6,893 nt of DNA from Bacillota bacterium (GCA_023399275.1 JAEWQH010000064.1:1-6893), one strand, 5' to 3'; counted from the first letter of the stretch, positions 1-5,950 are shown. The notes: generated from the letters alone by a model not told the origin. Numbers and translations: made by a program.

Positions 1-69
1 GGATATCCTTGCGCTGCTGTAATCCGTGCGGAAGCCGGCAACGATCGATCAAGAAGGGAAGCGAGTGAC

Positions 70-534
70 ATGAGCGAAAAAACGACGCAGGCGCGCGCAA
101 ACTGTGACCCATACGACGCGCTGCTGCTGCAAAACCAACTGTGTTTTCCGCTCTATGCGGTTTCGAAGGAAGTCGTGCGGTTGTACAAACCGTTTCTGGA
201 CGAAATCGGCCTGACCTATACGCAGTATATCGCCATGATGGTGCTTTGGGAGAGGCGGTCGCTGACGGTAAAGGAACTCGGAGAGGCGCTCTATCTGGAC
301 AGCGGCACGCTCACGCCGCTGCTCAAAAAGATGGAGATGCAAGGCCTGGTTTCGCGCCGGCGCAACACGGCGGACGAGCGCAGCGTGATCGTTTCCGTTA
401 CGGAGGCGGGGGAGGCGTTGCGCGCACGCGCCGCCACGATCCCCGGGCGCATCGGCGCCTGCCTGCCGCTGACGAAGGAAGAGGCGGAGACACTCTATCG
501 ACTGCTTTACAAGGTGCTGCACGCGATCGAGTAG
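70..534 (+). CDS. ohrR: OhrR-type MarR family organic peroxide sensor/repressor
   Basis: A 154-residue winged-helix regulator of the MarR family, OhrR branch. Known OhrR proteins repress the organic hydroperoxide resistance gene ohr and release DNA when a reactive cysteine near the N terminus is oxidised. Visible here: the NQLCFPLYA block with Cys25 as the likely peroxidatic cysteine, Tyr29 and Tyr39 at the spacing of the tyrosines that hydrogen-bond to it in Bacillus OhrR, the recognition-helix block YLDSGTLTPLLKKME (75-89), and the wing with DERS (102-105). Cys131 lies 106 residues after Cys25, close to the spacing of the two reactive cysteines of Xanthomonas OhrR, so a 2-Cys mechanism is plausible. 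The ATG follows a purine-rich AAGAAGGG at 51-58. Length is normal for the family. No ohr gene lies downstream, so the target must be upstream of the window or elsewhere. The gene ends at a strong terminator facing a convergent gene. Confidence 0.9.
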   Translation: MSEKTTQARANCDPYDALLLQNQLCFPLYAVSKEVVRLYKPFLDEIGLTYTQYIAMMVLWERRSLTVKELGEALYLDSGTLTPLLKKMEMQGLVSRRRNTADERSVIVSVTEAGEALRARAATIPGRIGACLPLTKEEAETLYRLLYKVLHAIE

Positions 535-553
535 CAGCATTGGCAGCAAATCA

Positions 554-588
554 AAAACAGCCGCCCAACGGAAACGGGCGGCTGTTTT
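554..588. terminator. Bidirectional intrinsic terminator between ohrR and the convergent gntR-type gene
   Basis: A perfect 13-bp inverted repeat, with arms 554-566 and 576-588 and a 9-nt loop. The GC-rich core CAGCCGCCC is flanked by A4 on the left and T4 on the right (A5 including 553). It lies 19 bp past the ohrR stop and 22 bp past the stop of the leftward GntR gene, so it can end transcription from both sides. Confidence 0.9.
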
Positions 589-610
589 GTGCGAACGCGG
601 GTCCTGCCGG

Positions 611-1327
611 TCAGATCACGATATCCAGCGTATATTTCCCGCTGTGGTAGAGCGTATCCGCCATGATGAAAGGACGGTGCGCCTTGTCGTAGTCTACATT
701 GCGGATGCGCAGTGCGACGCCGCGCTTGGCGTGAAAGAGCGCGGTTGCGTCCTCCCCGCTGACCGAGAGCGCGTTGACGCGTTGGCGCGAATAGCTCTGC
801 GCAAGGTCAAGCCCAAATTCCTGATGCAGCACCTCGTAGAGCGAGCGCTGCGAAAAATCGAACTCCGGCAGGCGCGGGAAGCGCTTGAGCGAGATCCACA
901 CGCGTTCGATGGCGATGGGCGCGTCGTTTGCCATCCGCACGCGCTTGAGGCAGAAGAGGGGGTCGTCCGGCGCCATCTCAAGGCTCCGGCGCACCTCGTC
1001 GTCCCCCTCGCATTCCTGCGCGAGAAGTACGGCGCTGGAGGGCTGCACACCCAGCGAGAGCATGTTGCTGGTGAAGCCCTGCTTTTGATAGGTCTTGTCG
1101 AGCTCAAAATGCGAGACGAACGTGCCCTTTCCCTGCACGCGGAAGAGCTTTCCTTCACCGACCAGCGCGTCGATGGCGCGACGGACGGTCATGCGCGTGG
1201 TCGAGAACTGCCGGCAGAGTTCCGGTTCGGACGGAATGGCCGTCCCGCGCGCGAATTCGCCGCTTTCGATGCCGGCGTTGATGCGCTCTATGATCTGCCG
1301 AAAGATCGGCTGCCCTTTTGATTTCAT
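611..1327 (-). CDS. GntR family regulator, HutC subfamily (UTRA effector domain)
   Basis: A 238-residue one-component regulator. Residues 1-75 form the GntR winged helix: QPIFRQIIERI, the conserved IPSEPELCRQF, the helix around TRMTVRRAIDAL and the wing end GKGTFVS. Residues from about 90 to the C terminus match a UTRA ligand-binding domain in length and pattern (IAIERVWIS, SLYEVLHQEFG, the closing ADTLYHSGKYTLDI), which places it in the HutC subfamily. Such proteins sense small metabolites, often sugars, amino sugar phosphates or amino acids. The reading frame extends 16 codons further upstream, but the ATG at 1327 is preferred because it is preceded on the minus strand by AGGGGG at 8-nt spacing and starts exactly at the conserved domain. 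The longer form would begin inside the promoter. The gene stands alone between two terminators, with a candidate self-operator. No local target gene points to its ligand. Confidence 0.9.
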   Translation of the reverse strand: MKSKGQPIFRQIIERINAGIESGEFARGTAIPSEPELCRQFSTTRMTVRRAIDALVGEGKLFRVQGKGTFVSHFELDKTYQKQGFTSNMLSLGVQPSSAVLLAQECEGDDEVRRSLEMAPDDPLFCLKRVRMANDAPIAIERVWISLKRFPRLPEFDFSQRSLYEVLHQEFGLDLAQSYSRQRVNALSVSGEDATALFHAKRGVALRIRNVDYDKAHRPFIMADTLYHSGKYTLDIVI

Positions 1328-1353
1328 GCACCATACCCCCTGGCCAGATTTCC

Positions 1354-1363
1354 TGTCTATACA
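1354..1363. promoter_or_regulatory. Candidate GntR/HutC operator (autoregulatory)
   Basis: The 10-bp TGTCTATACA contains GTCTATAC (1355-1362), which fits the published HutC-subfamily operator pattern GTMTAKAC. The site is an imperfect palindrome (TGTnTAnACA). It lies just downstream of the predicted transcription start and upstream of the ribosome binding site of the leftward GntR gene, where a bound repressor would block initiation. Confidence 0.6.
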
Positions 1364-1373
1364 AGATAATTTC

Positions 1374-1401
1374 ATTATAATTCAGCCATCCCAAAAAGCA
1401 A
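1374..1401 (-). promoter_or_regulatory. Promoter of the GntR family gene
   Basis: On the minus strand a perfect -10 hexamer TATAAT (plus-strand 1374-1379) stands 16 nt downstream of a weak -35 TTGCTT (1396-1401). The predicted start is near 1367, giving a leader of about 40 nt before the ATG at 1327. The -10 box is strong; the -35 matches the consensus at only three positions. Confidence 0.6.
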
Positions 1402-1472
1402 GAGGCGCTTTTTTGTCGATTAACAAACGGATCAAGACAATTCGTCGCGCGTTGTCGACGATGGAGCATGGA

Positions 1473-1501
1473 AAAAACGCCGGGAGTCAACCGGCGTTTT
1501 T
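1473..1501 (-). terminator. Intrinsic terminator of the Fe-S protein gene
   Basis: An 11-bp inverted repeat with arms 1473-1483 and 1491-1501 and a 7-nt loop. The core ACGCCGG/CCGGCGT is flanked by A and T runs. Read leftward, it lies 15 bp after the stop codon at 1517 and ends in six T residues. The plus-strand T run would also allow termination rightward, but no rightward gene reads into it. Confidence 0.85.
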
Positions 1502-1516
1502 GTACGCTTGGTGTGC

Positions 1517-2242
1517 TCAGTCCAAAATCGTGCCGTCCGTGGCGATCGTGACCACCTGCCAGGGGATCATCTTGCCGCTGTCCTGCAGCGCGCGCTTGAC
1601 CGCCTGCTCGATGCCGCCGCAGCAGGGGACCTCCATGCGCGTGACGGTCACGCTCCTGATATCGTTGCCGCGCAGGATCGCAGTCAGCTTTTCTGCATAA
1701 TCCGTCATATCCAGCTTTGGACAACCGATGAGCGTCACGTGGTTTTTCATATAGCGTGCATGGAAATCTCCGCGGGCGTATGCGGTGCAGTCCGCCGCAA
1801 TAAGCAGCTTTGCACCGTCGAAGTACGGCGCGTTGACGGGAACGAGCTTGATCTGCACCGGCCACTGGTTTAGCTGCGAGGGGGCGGCGCTCTTCGCATC
1901 CGGCCGGTTGCAGGGCTCCTTGGCTGGGGAATCCGCCCGTGCGATGGTGCGGCTGCGCATGCCGGGGCAGCCGTCGTGTGCTGCGGAAGCGGCCGCCGCC
2001 TGCGCACCCGCCTGCTTCGTCTTGACCGCGTCTTCGTCGTATGCGGCGGCTTCGCGCTCCACAAATGTGATCGCGCCCGTAGGGCAAACCGGCAGGCAGT
2101 TGCCGAGGCCATCGCAATAATCATCCCGCATAAGCCGGGCTTTTCCGTTTACGATGGCGATCGCTCCCTCGTGGCAGGCATCGGCGCATGCGCCGCAGCC
2201 ATTGCAAAGCGCTTCGTCAATTTGAATGATCTGGCGAATCAT
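1517..2242 (-). CDS. Dicluster 4Fe-4S ferredoxin-like protein with C-terminal CCGG module
   Basis: A 241-residue protein, probably a cytoplasmic redox or metal-cluster protein; no signal peptide or membrane segment is visible. The N-terminal part has a full CxxCxxCxxxC cluster motif (Cys13, 16, 19, 23) followed by a variant second motif (Cys43, 49, 53-Pro). In the variant the usual second cysteine is Leu46, so that cluster has three obvious cysteine ligands. A low-complexity Ala-rich linker (about 66-120) carries a GCPG motif (Cys92). The C-terminal half has conserved-looking blocks QWPVQIKLVPVNAPYF, AADCTAYARGDFH (Cys152), GCPKLD (Cys174) and VPCCGG (Cys207-208). I recognise this as a conserved but uncharacterised family of anaerobes with this order of blocks. 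The start at 2242 has AAAGGA about 10 nt upstream; the open frame beyond it runs through the promoter region and lacks protein character. The gene is divergent from a Crp/Fnr regulator that probably controls it. Electron transfer or cluster assembly is likely, but partners are unknown. Confidence 0.85.
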   Translation of the reverse strand: MIRQIIQIDEALCNGCGACADACHEGAIAIVNGKARLMRDDYCDGLGNCLPVCPTGAITFVEREAAAYDEDAVKTKQAGAQAAAASAAHDGCPGMRSRTIARADSPAKEPCNRPDAKSAAPSQLNQWPVQIKLVPVNAPYFDGAKLLIAADCTAYARGDFHARYMKNHVTLIGCPKLDMTDYAEKLTAILRGNDIRSVTVTRMEVPCCGGIEQAVKRALQDSGKMIPWQVVTIATDGTILD

Positions 2243-2297
2243 AGAACACAATTCCTTTCGGTTCGGATGCAGTTTCGTCTCCGGCGCGGTGCGCGTC

Positions 2298-2326
2298 TTG
2301 ACGTTGTAGCAGCAGTATACTATGAT
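2298..2326 (+). promoter_or_regulatory. Sigma-70-type promoter of the Crp/Fnr regulator gene
   Basis: TTGACG (2298-2303), a 17-nt spacer, and TATGAT (2321-2326), each hexamer one base from consensus. The predicted start near 2333 gives a leader of about 100 nt before the ATG at 2437. This is the best promoter match in the window. Confidence 0.65.
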
Positions 2327-2349
2327 AAAGAAAACAAATCCGTTTGAAA
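2322..2349 (-). promoter_or_regulatory. Possible overlapping divergent promoter of the Fe-S protein gene
   Basis: On the minus strand, TATCAT (plus 2322-2327) is one base from a consensus -10. It stands 16 nt downstream of TTTCAA (plus 2344-2349), a weak -35. Its -10 box covers nearly the same bases as the -10 of the rightward promoter, so the two would exclude each other. The leader would be about 70 nt. The assignment rests mainly on the -10 box. Confidence 0.3.
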
Positions 2350-2436
2350 TACAACAAAGTCCCTCGATCTTTTGCAGTATGATAACGATAGAAAACAGTG
2401 GCCGGTATGATGCCGCCCCTGGGAAGGAAGGCATAT

Positions 2437-3129
2437 ATGAGCACGCAGGAAAGCCTGCAGGTATCCTATGCATTTTTGAAGAAGACGACGCTGTTTCGCG
2501 GTACGACGGAGGAGGAGCTGCCGATCCTGCTAGGCTGCATCGTACCGAGCTATCGCGCGTTTGCCAAGCACGAGCTCATCCTGCGGCAGGGGGAGGATAT
2601 CACCTCGGTCGGCATGGTGCTCTCCGGACGCGTGCAGATCATAGAGGAAGACTTCTGGGGCAATCGAAGCATCCTCACGGATATCTGGCCGGGCGACGTT
2701 TTCGGCGAATCATACGCGTTTCTGCCGGGGGAGCTGCTGCGCGTGAGCGCGGTGGCCGCCGAGCCGAGCACGGTGATGATGATCGACGCGCGGCACATGC
2801 TGGAGATATGCTCCAGCGCCTGCCGGTTTCACACGCGGCTGGTGCAAAACCTGCTTGCCGAGTCGGCCAAGAAGAATTTGGCCCTGACGCGGAAGCTTTC
2901 GCACATGAGCAAGCGCAGCACGCGTGAGAAGCTGCTCTCCTATCTCTCCGGCCAGTCGCTGGCGGCGGGGAGCGACCAGTTTATCATCCCGTTCAACCGC
3001 CAGCAGCTGGCGGACTACCTCTGCGTAGACCGCAGCGCGATGAGCAACGAGCTGTGCAAGATGCGCGACGAGGGGCTGCTGGACTTCGACCGGAGCAGCT
3101 TTCACCTCAATGGCGAGATCGAGGCTTAG
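2437..3129 (+). CDS. Crp/Fnr family transcriptional regulator
   Basis: A 230-residue regulator of the Crp/Fnr superfamily. The N-terminal half is a cyclic-nucleotide-binding-type beta barrel (about 18-110), with GRVQIIEED and the PGDVFGES turn (85-92). A long dimer helix follows, then a C-terminal helix-turn-helix (about 187-210) in the block FNRQQLADYLCVDRSAMSNELCKM. The N-terminal four-cysteine cluster motif of true Fnr is absent. Cysteines 34, 125, 129, 196 and 207 are scattered, so any cofactor or ligand is unknown. The arginine-serine pair typical of cAMP-binding Crp is not evident in the PGDVFGES region. The open frame allows a GTG at 2398, but the ATG at 2437 follows GGAAGGAAG at good spacing and begins the family's usual N terminus. 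It is divergent from the Fe-S protein gene, which is its most likely target. In anaerobes such pairs often respond to redox or nitrosative signals, which is only an analogy here. Confidence 0.88.
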   Translation: MSTQESLQVSYAFLKKTTLFRGTTEEELPILLGCIVPSYRAFAKHELILRQGEDITSVGMVLSGRVQIIEEDFWGNRSILTDIWPGDVFGESYAFLPGELLRVSAVAAEPSTVMMIDARHMLEICSSACRFHTRLVQNLLAESAKKNLALTRKLSHMSKRSTREKLLSYLSGQSLAAGSDQFIIPFNRQQLADYLCVDRSAMSNELCKMRDEGLLDFDRSSFHLNGEIEA

Positions 3130-3191
3130 CGCGCCCGGTTTTGACGGATCGGGCGTGCATTTGCCCCGCCGGTGTCTGCAGGAGGGGCTTT

Positions 3192-3221
3192 CCGGCGTAT
3201 GCGGCGGCGGCATACGGCCGG
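3192..3221. other. Strong GC-rich hairpin downstream of the Crp/Fnr gene
   Basis: The arms CCGG+CGTATGC (3192-3202) and GCATACG+CCGG (3210-3221) pair over 11 bp with a single bulged G at 3217 and a 7-nt loop. A T run starts only about 10 nt further (3232-3238), so this is not a clean terminator on its own. It lies 63 bp past the stop codon, ahead of a better terminator, and could stabilise the mRNA 3' end or add to termination. Confidence 0.5.
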
Positions 3222-3243
3222 TCGAATCGATATTTTTTCAATC

Positions 3244-3268
3244 AAGCGTCTCGATAGGCGCTTTTTTT
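3244..3268 (+). terminator. Intrinsic terminator of the Crp/Fnr gene
   Basis: The stem AAGCGTCT (3244-3251) pairs with AGGCGCTT (3256-3263) through a CGAT tetraloop, with one G-T wobble. Seven T residues follow (3262-3268). The hairpin lies 115 bp past the stop of the Crp/Fnr gene and just before the promoter of the next unit, so it separates the two transcripts. Confidence 0.8.
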
Positions 3269-3282
3269 GAACACTGCGTCTA

Positions 3283-3311
3283 TTGACGCGCGCAAAAAAT
3301 CGTGATAACTT
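3283..3311 (+). promoter_or_regulatory. Promoter of the gtrA-tetR-aminotransferase-kinase unit
   Basis: TTGACG (3283-3288), a 17-nt spacer, and TAACTT (3306-3311), preceded by the TGn of an extended -10 (TGA at 3303-3305). The -35 is near consensus, while the -10 hexamer is weak but helped by the extension. It lies 15 bp past the upstream terminator. The predicted start is near 3318 and the leader is about 60 nt. Confidence 0.55.
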
Positions 3312-3315
3312 AAAA

Positions 3316-3331
3316 TTGTACTCAAATACAA
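3316..3331. promoter_or_regulatory. Candidate TetR operator palindrome at the transcription start
   Basis: A 16-bp inverted repeat, TTGTA (3316-3320), six bases, TACAA (3327-3331), with perfect 5-bp arms and 12 of 16 positions symmetric overall. It covers the predicted start of the promoter just upstream. Length and position fit a repressor operator. The TetR-family gene in the same unit is the natural candidate to bind it. Confidence 0.5.
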
Positions 3332-3380
3332 ACAATAATCCAGAAATCGAAAAAAACGGAAGCGGGAGTGTTGAGCGAGC

Positions 3381-3842
3381 ATGCAGACGGGTCAAAAGGG
3401 GGAGATTCTGCGCGTCGTCAAGTATGTGCTGTTTTCCGCATCGGCAGGTGTGATTCAGTTTTTGGCGTTCACGCTGCTGCATGAGGTCATTCGCTGGCCA
3501 TACTGGCCTTGCTACCTGAGCGCGCTCGTGCTCAGCGTGTTGTGGAATTTTACGCTCAACCGCAGGTTTACCTTTCAAAGCACTGCCAATATCCCGCGCG
3601 CCATGCTGCTGGTTGCGGGGTATTACTGCGTCTTTACCCCGCTCTCCACGCTCTGGGGAACGGCGCTGACCGACGCGGGGTGGAACGAGTATATCGTGCT
3701 CATCGGAACGATGCTGATCAACCTGACGACGGAGTTTCTCTTCTGGCGGCTGGTGGTTTATCGCGGCAGTATCGATACAAACGAACTGGCCCGCAAAAAG
3801 CATGCTTCGGAGGATACGGACGCACAGGAGGAGAGGATATGA
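3381..3842 (+). CDS. GtrA family small membrane protein
   Basis: A 153-residue integral membrane protein of the GtrA family. Four hydrophobic helices are visible (about 12-33, 41-58, 73-94 and 102-125), with the family hallmark NFTLNRRFTF (56-65) after helix 2 and a charged C-terminal tail. GtrA proteins are associated with moving polyprenyl-linked sugars across the membrane or with cell-surface glycan modification. This assignment comes from the family, and no glycosyltransferase lies nearby. The only in-frame start close to the first helix is the ATG at 3381, with a distant GGGAG at 3364-3368, so translation initiation may be weak. The stop overlaps the start of the TetR gene by four bases (ATGA), so the two are translationally coupled. 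It is the first gene of the promoter-proximal pair. A role in uptake or surface handling of the kinase substrate is speculation. Confidence 0.85.
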   Translation: MQTGQKGEILRVVKYVLFSASAGVIQFLAFTLLHEVIRWPYWPCYLSALVLSVLWNFTLNRRFTFQSTANIPRAMLLVAGYYCVFTPLSTLWGTALTDAGWNEYIVLIGTMLINLTTEFLFWRLVVYRGSIDTNELARKKHASEDTDAQEERI

Positions 3843-4414
3843 GTGAACGAAAACGCGCCAAGACGCAGCGGGCGATTCTGCACGCGGCAAAGGTGCTCTA
3901 CGAAAAACAGGGCGTAGGCTGCGTGCCCTTTGACGACATCGCACAGCAGGCGGGCGTTTGCCGCACGACGGTGTTCAACCACTTCTCGGATGCGGGCGAG
4001 CTGCAGCAGGCGCTGGCGGTTGCGGAGATCGGCGAGCTGATCGACTTTGGCGAAGGGTCGCAGCTCTGCGGGCTCGAGCTGATCTATGCGCTGCTGGACA
4101 AGCTCATCGAGGATACGGCGAACTACCCGCGCGTGATGGCGCGGCTGACCAACGCGACCATCCTCGGCGGCGAGGGCGGGCGGGTCGGCGAGATCGAGCG
4201 GCTCATCGCGCGGCAGTATGAGCAAGCGCTCGGCGCGGAGCTGACGCGCTCGGGCGTTTCAGCCGGGCTGCTGGCGCAGATGACGATGGGGCTGTATTAT
4301 GGGCAGGTCAACCATCTGCTCGCCTATGGGCTGCCGTTTGAGGCGGAGCGCATGCGCGGGGATCTGCGCGTGATGCTGGATGTGCTGCTGCGCGGCGTTC
4401 GCGCGAATGCGTAA
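3839..4414 (+). CDS. TetR family transcriptional regulator
   Basis: A 191-residue regulator. The N terminus has the TetR DNA-binding domain: KRAKTQRAILHAAKVLYEKQGV (helix 1), then FDDIAQQAGVCRTTVFNHFSD (31-51), where the helix-turn-helix ends in the usual TVFNHF-type recognition helix. The remaining about 130 residues are helical and ligand-binding-like, without specific similarity that I recognise. The ATG overlaps the gtrA stop codon and follows AGGAGGAGAGG (about 3826-3836), a very strong ribosome binding site, which fixes the start. The stop is 45 bp before the aminotransferase. It probably represses its own operon through the palindrome at 3316-3331. Its ligand may be an intermediate of the pathway encoded downstream. 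Confidence 0.88.
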   Translation: MSERKRAKTQRAILHAAKVLYEKQGVGCVPFDDIAQQAGVCRTTVFNHFSDAGELQQALAVAEIGELIDFGEGSQLCGLELIYALLDKLIEDTANYPRVMARLTNATILGGEGGRVGEIERLIARQYEQALGAELTRSGVSAGLLAQMTMGLYYGQVNHLLAYGLPFEAERMRGDLRVMLDVLLRGVRANA

Positions 4415-4459
4415 CGGAATTTAGAGCGGGCGAGTATCCGCTTTCTGAGAGGAAATGAA

Positions 4460-5950
4460 ATGATGGAACACTGCGGAATCAGCCGGTGGGATGATCCGGG
4501 CGCGATCAACGCGCAGCTCAAGCAACTGACCGACGCCCCGATCTACGAGGTATCGGAGGCGTATTATCAAAGCGAGGTACTGCGCTATTTTGATGAAAAG
4601 TGCGCGCGCTCCCGCGCCGTCTTCGAGGAAGCGAAAGAGTACATCCCCGGCGGCGTGCAGCACAACCTCGCGTTCAACAAGCCGTTTCCCATCTGCGTCA
4701 CCCGCGCAAAAGGCGCGTATATGACCGATGCGGACGGGAACCGATATATCGATTTTTTGCAGGCGGGCGGGCCGACCATCCTCGGCAGCAACGACGAAGC
4801 CGTGCGCAAGGCGGCGATGGGGCTGATCGAGGAATGCGGCCCTGTGACCGGCCTTTTGCACGAAGCGGAGCTGCTCATCGCAAAGGAGATCCACCGGCAC
4901 ATGCCGGCGGTCGAGATGTTTCGTATGCTCGGCAGCGGCACGGAGGCAGTCATGGCCTCGCTGCGCATCGCGCGTATTGCGACGGGGCATAAGCGGATCG
5001 TCAAGATCGGCGGCGCATACCATGGCTGGTCGGATCAGATGGTCTACGGGCTCAAGATTCCCGGCAGCCGCGCGCTACTGGAGTCCCACGGCATCCCGCG
5101 CGCGTGCTATTCACTTACGGACGAAGTGCGGCCGAACGACCTGGCTATGCTTGAGACCATGCTGCGCCGCAACCGCGTCAAGGGCGGGACGGCGGCGGTC
5201 ATCGTGGAACCGGTCGGGCCGGAAAGCGGTACGCGCCCGGTCGCGCAGGATTACAATGCCGGCGTGCGCGCGCTCTGCGACCGGTACGGCGCGCTGCTGA
5301 TCTTTGACGAGGTGGTCACCGGCTTTCGAGTGGGACTCGGCGGCGCGCAGGGCTACTTCAACGTCGTGCCGGATCTGACCATATTCGGCAAGATCGTTGC
5401 GGGCGGCTATCCCGCGGCGGGTGGCGTCGGCGGCAAGAAGGAATATGCCTCGCTCATGGCGGCGGGGCTGGCGACGGGGAAGCACCGCGCCTATGTAGGC
5501 GGAACGCTTGCGGCGAACCCGCTCTCCGCGCTGGCGGGCTACACGGCCATCCGCGAGATCGAGCGTACCAACGCCTGCCAGATCGCGGGCAGGCAGGGAG
5601 ATAAGCTTGCGGACGGCCTGAAGACGTTGCTCGCAAAATACGGCCTGCCGTTCGTGGTGTATAACCAGGGGTCGATCGTGCACCTGGAGTGCTCGGGCGC
5701 CATGAGCTATGACTACTCGAGCCTGAGCTTCGTCAAATCCGCTCTGGGCCTGCTCAGAAACAAAGCGATGATGACGCGCCGCAAGGAGGCCATGGAGCGC
5801 ATGGGGGCGGCTTACATGGCAAACGGCATCGTCACCCTTGCGGGAAGCCGGCTCTACGCCTCTCTGGCGGATACCGATGAAGTGATCGCGAGCGCGCTGA
5901 CGCGCTTTGAAGCGGTGTTTGCCAACGTGGTGAACACGGGGAAACGCTGA
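4460..5950 (+). CDS. Class III PLP-dependent aminotransferase, glutamate-1-semialdehyde aminomutase-like
   Basis: A 496-residue fold-type I PLP enzyme of aminotransferase class III, closest in pattern to glutamate-1-semialdehyde 2,1-aminomutase (HemL). Visible: IPGGVQ (62-67), matching the start of HemL proteins; the phosphate-binding GSGTEA (158-163); YHGW (187-190); the cofactor aspartate in IFDEVVTGFR (Asp283); the Schiff-base lysine in FGKIVAGGYP (Lys311); and GTLAANPLS (349-357). All catalytic residues are present. HemL is about 430 residues; here about 45 extra N-terminal residues precede the HemL-like start, and a longer Tyr/Ser-rich segment (about 413-440) lies near the C terminus. 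The ATG at 4460 follows GAGAGGA at 7-nt spacing, so the extension is translated. No tetrapyrrole genes are near, and an FGGY sugar kinase follows 34 bp later. A role in transamination or amino-group shift on a sugar- or polyol-derived substrate is more likely than HemL function, but the substrate is unknown. Confidence 0.85.
   Translation: MMEHCGISRWDDPGAINAQLKQLTDAPIYEVSEAYYQSEVLRYFDEKCARSRAVFEEAKEYIPGGVQHNLAFNKPFPICVTRAKGAYMTDADGNRYIDFLQAGGPTILGSNDEAVRKAAMGLIEECGPVTGLLHEAELLIAKEIHRHMPAVEMFRMLGSGTEAVMASLRIARIATGHKRIVKIGGAYHGWSDQMVYGLKIPGSRALLESHGIPRACYSLTDEVRPNDLAMLETMLRRNRVKGGTAAVIVEPVGPESGTRPVAQDYNAGVRALCDRYGALLIFDEVVTGFRVGLGGAQGYFNVVPDLTIFGKIVAGGYPAAGGVGGKKEYASLMAAGLATGKHRAYVGGTLAANPLSALAGYTAIREIERTNACQIAGRQGDKLADGLKTLLAKYGLPFVVYNQGSIVHLECSGAMSYDYSSLSFVKSALGLLRNKAMMTRRKEAMERMGAAYMANGIVTLAGSRLYASLADTDEVIASALTRFEAVFANVVNTGKR

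Noticed and set aside
1..69. Possible C-terminal tail of an upstream gene (frame 2 ends at a TAA at 20-22), and an open extension of the ohrR frame to the window edge
   Set aside because: Only six codons are visible in frame 2 and no family can be recognised. The ohrR extension adds no conserved residues, and the ATG at 70 has a ribosome binding site.
587..1321. Long rightward open frame opposite the GntR gene
   Set aside because: It is a shadow of the GntR gene on the other strand. The GntR and UTRA motifs lie only on the minus-strand frame, and the shadow overlaps the terminator.
1393..1413. AT-rich hairpin AAAAAGC / GCTTTTT with a 7-nt loop near the GntR promoter
   Set aside because: It has only two G-C pairs, is not placed after any gene that reads into it, and overlaps the predicted -35 region, so it is probably chance.
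1413..1460. TTGTCGA repeated at 1413-1419 and 1452-1458, plus a CGTCG/CGACG inverted repeat (1443-1460)
   Set aside because: The repeats are short, do not match the GTMTAKAC pattern and are upstream of the promoter. There is no independent support for a second operator.
1155..2117. Long leftward open frame of 320 codons spanning the GntR N terminus and most of the Fe-S gene
   Set aside because: It crosses a terminator and a promoter, has arginine-rich low-complexity composition typical of out-of-frame GC-rich DNA, and conflicts with two well-supported genes.
4425..4442. Weak hairpin AGCGG/CCGCT between tetR and the aminotransferase
   Set aside because: It has a five-bp stem, 8-nt loop and only a short T run, so it is too weak to call a terminator. 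The four rightward genes are kept as one probable unit.
4460..5950. Naming the aminotransferase hemL
   Set aside because: Motifs are HemL-like, but the N-terminal extension, the different C-terminal segment and the sugar kinase neighbour argue against a tetrapyrrole role, so no symbol was assigned.
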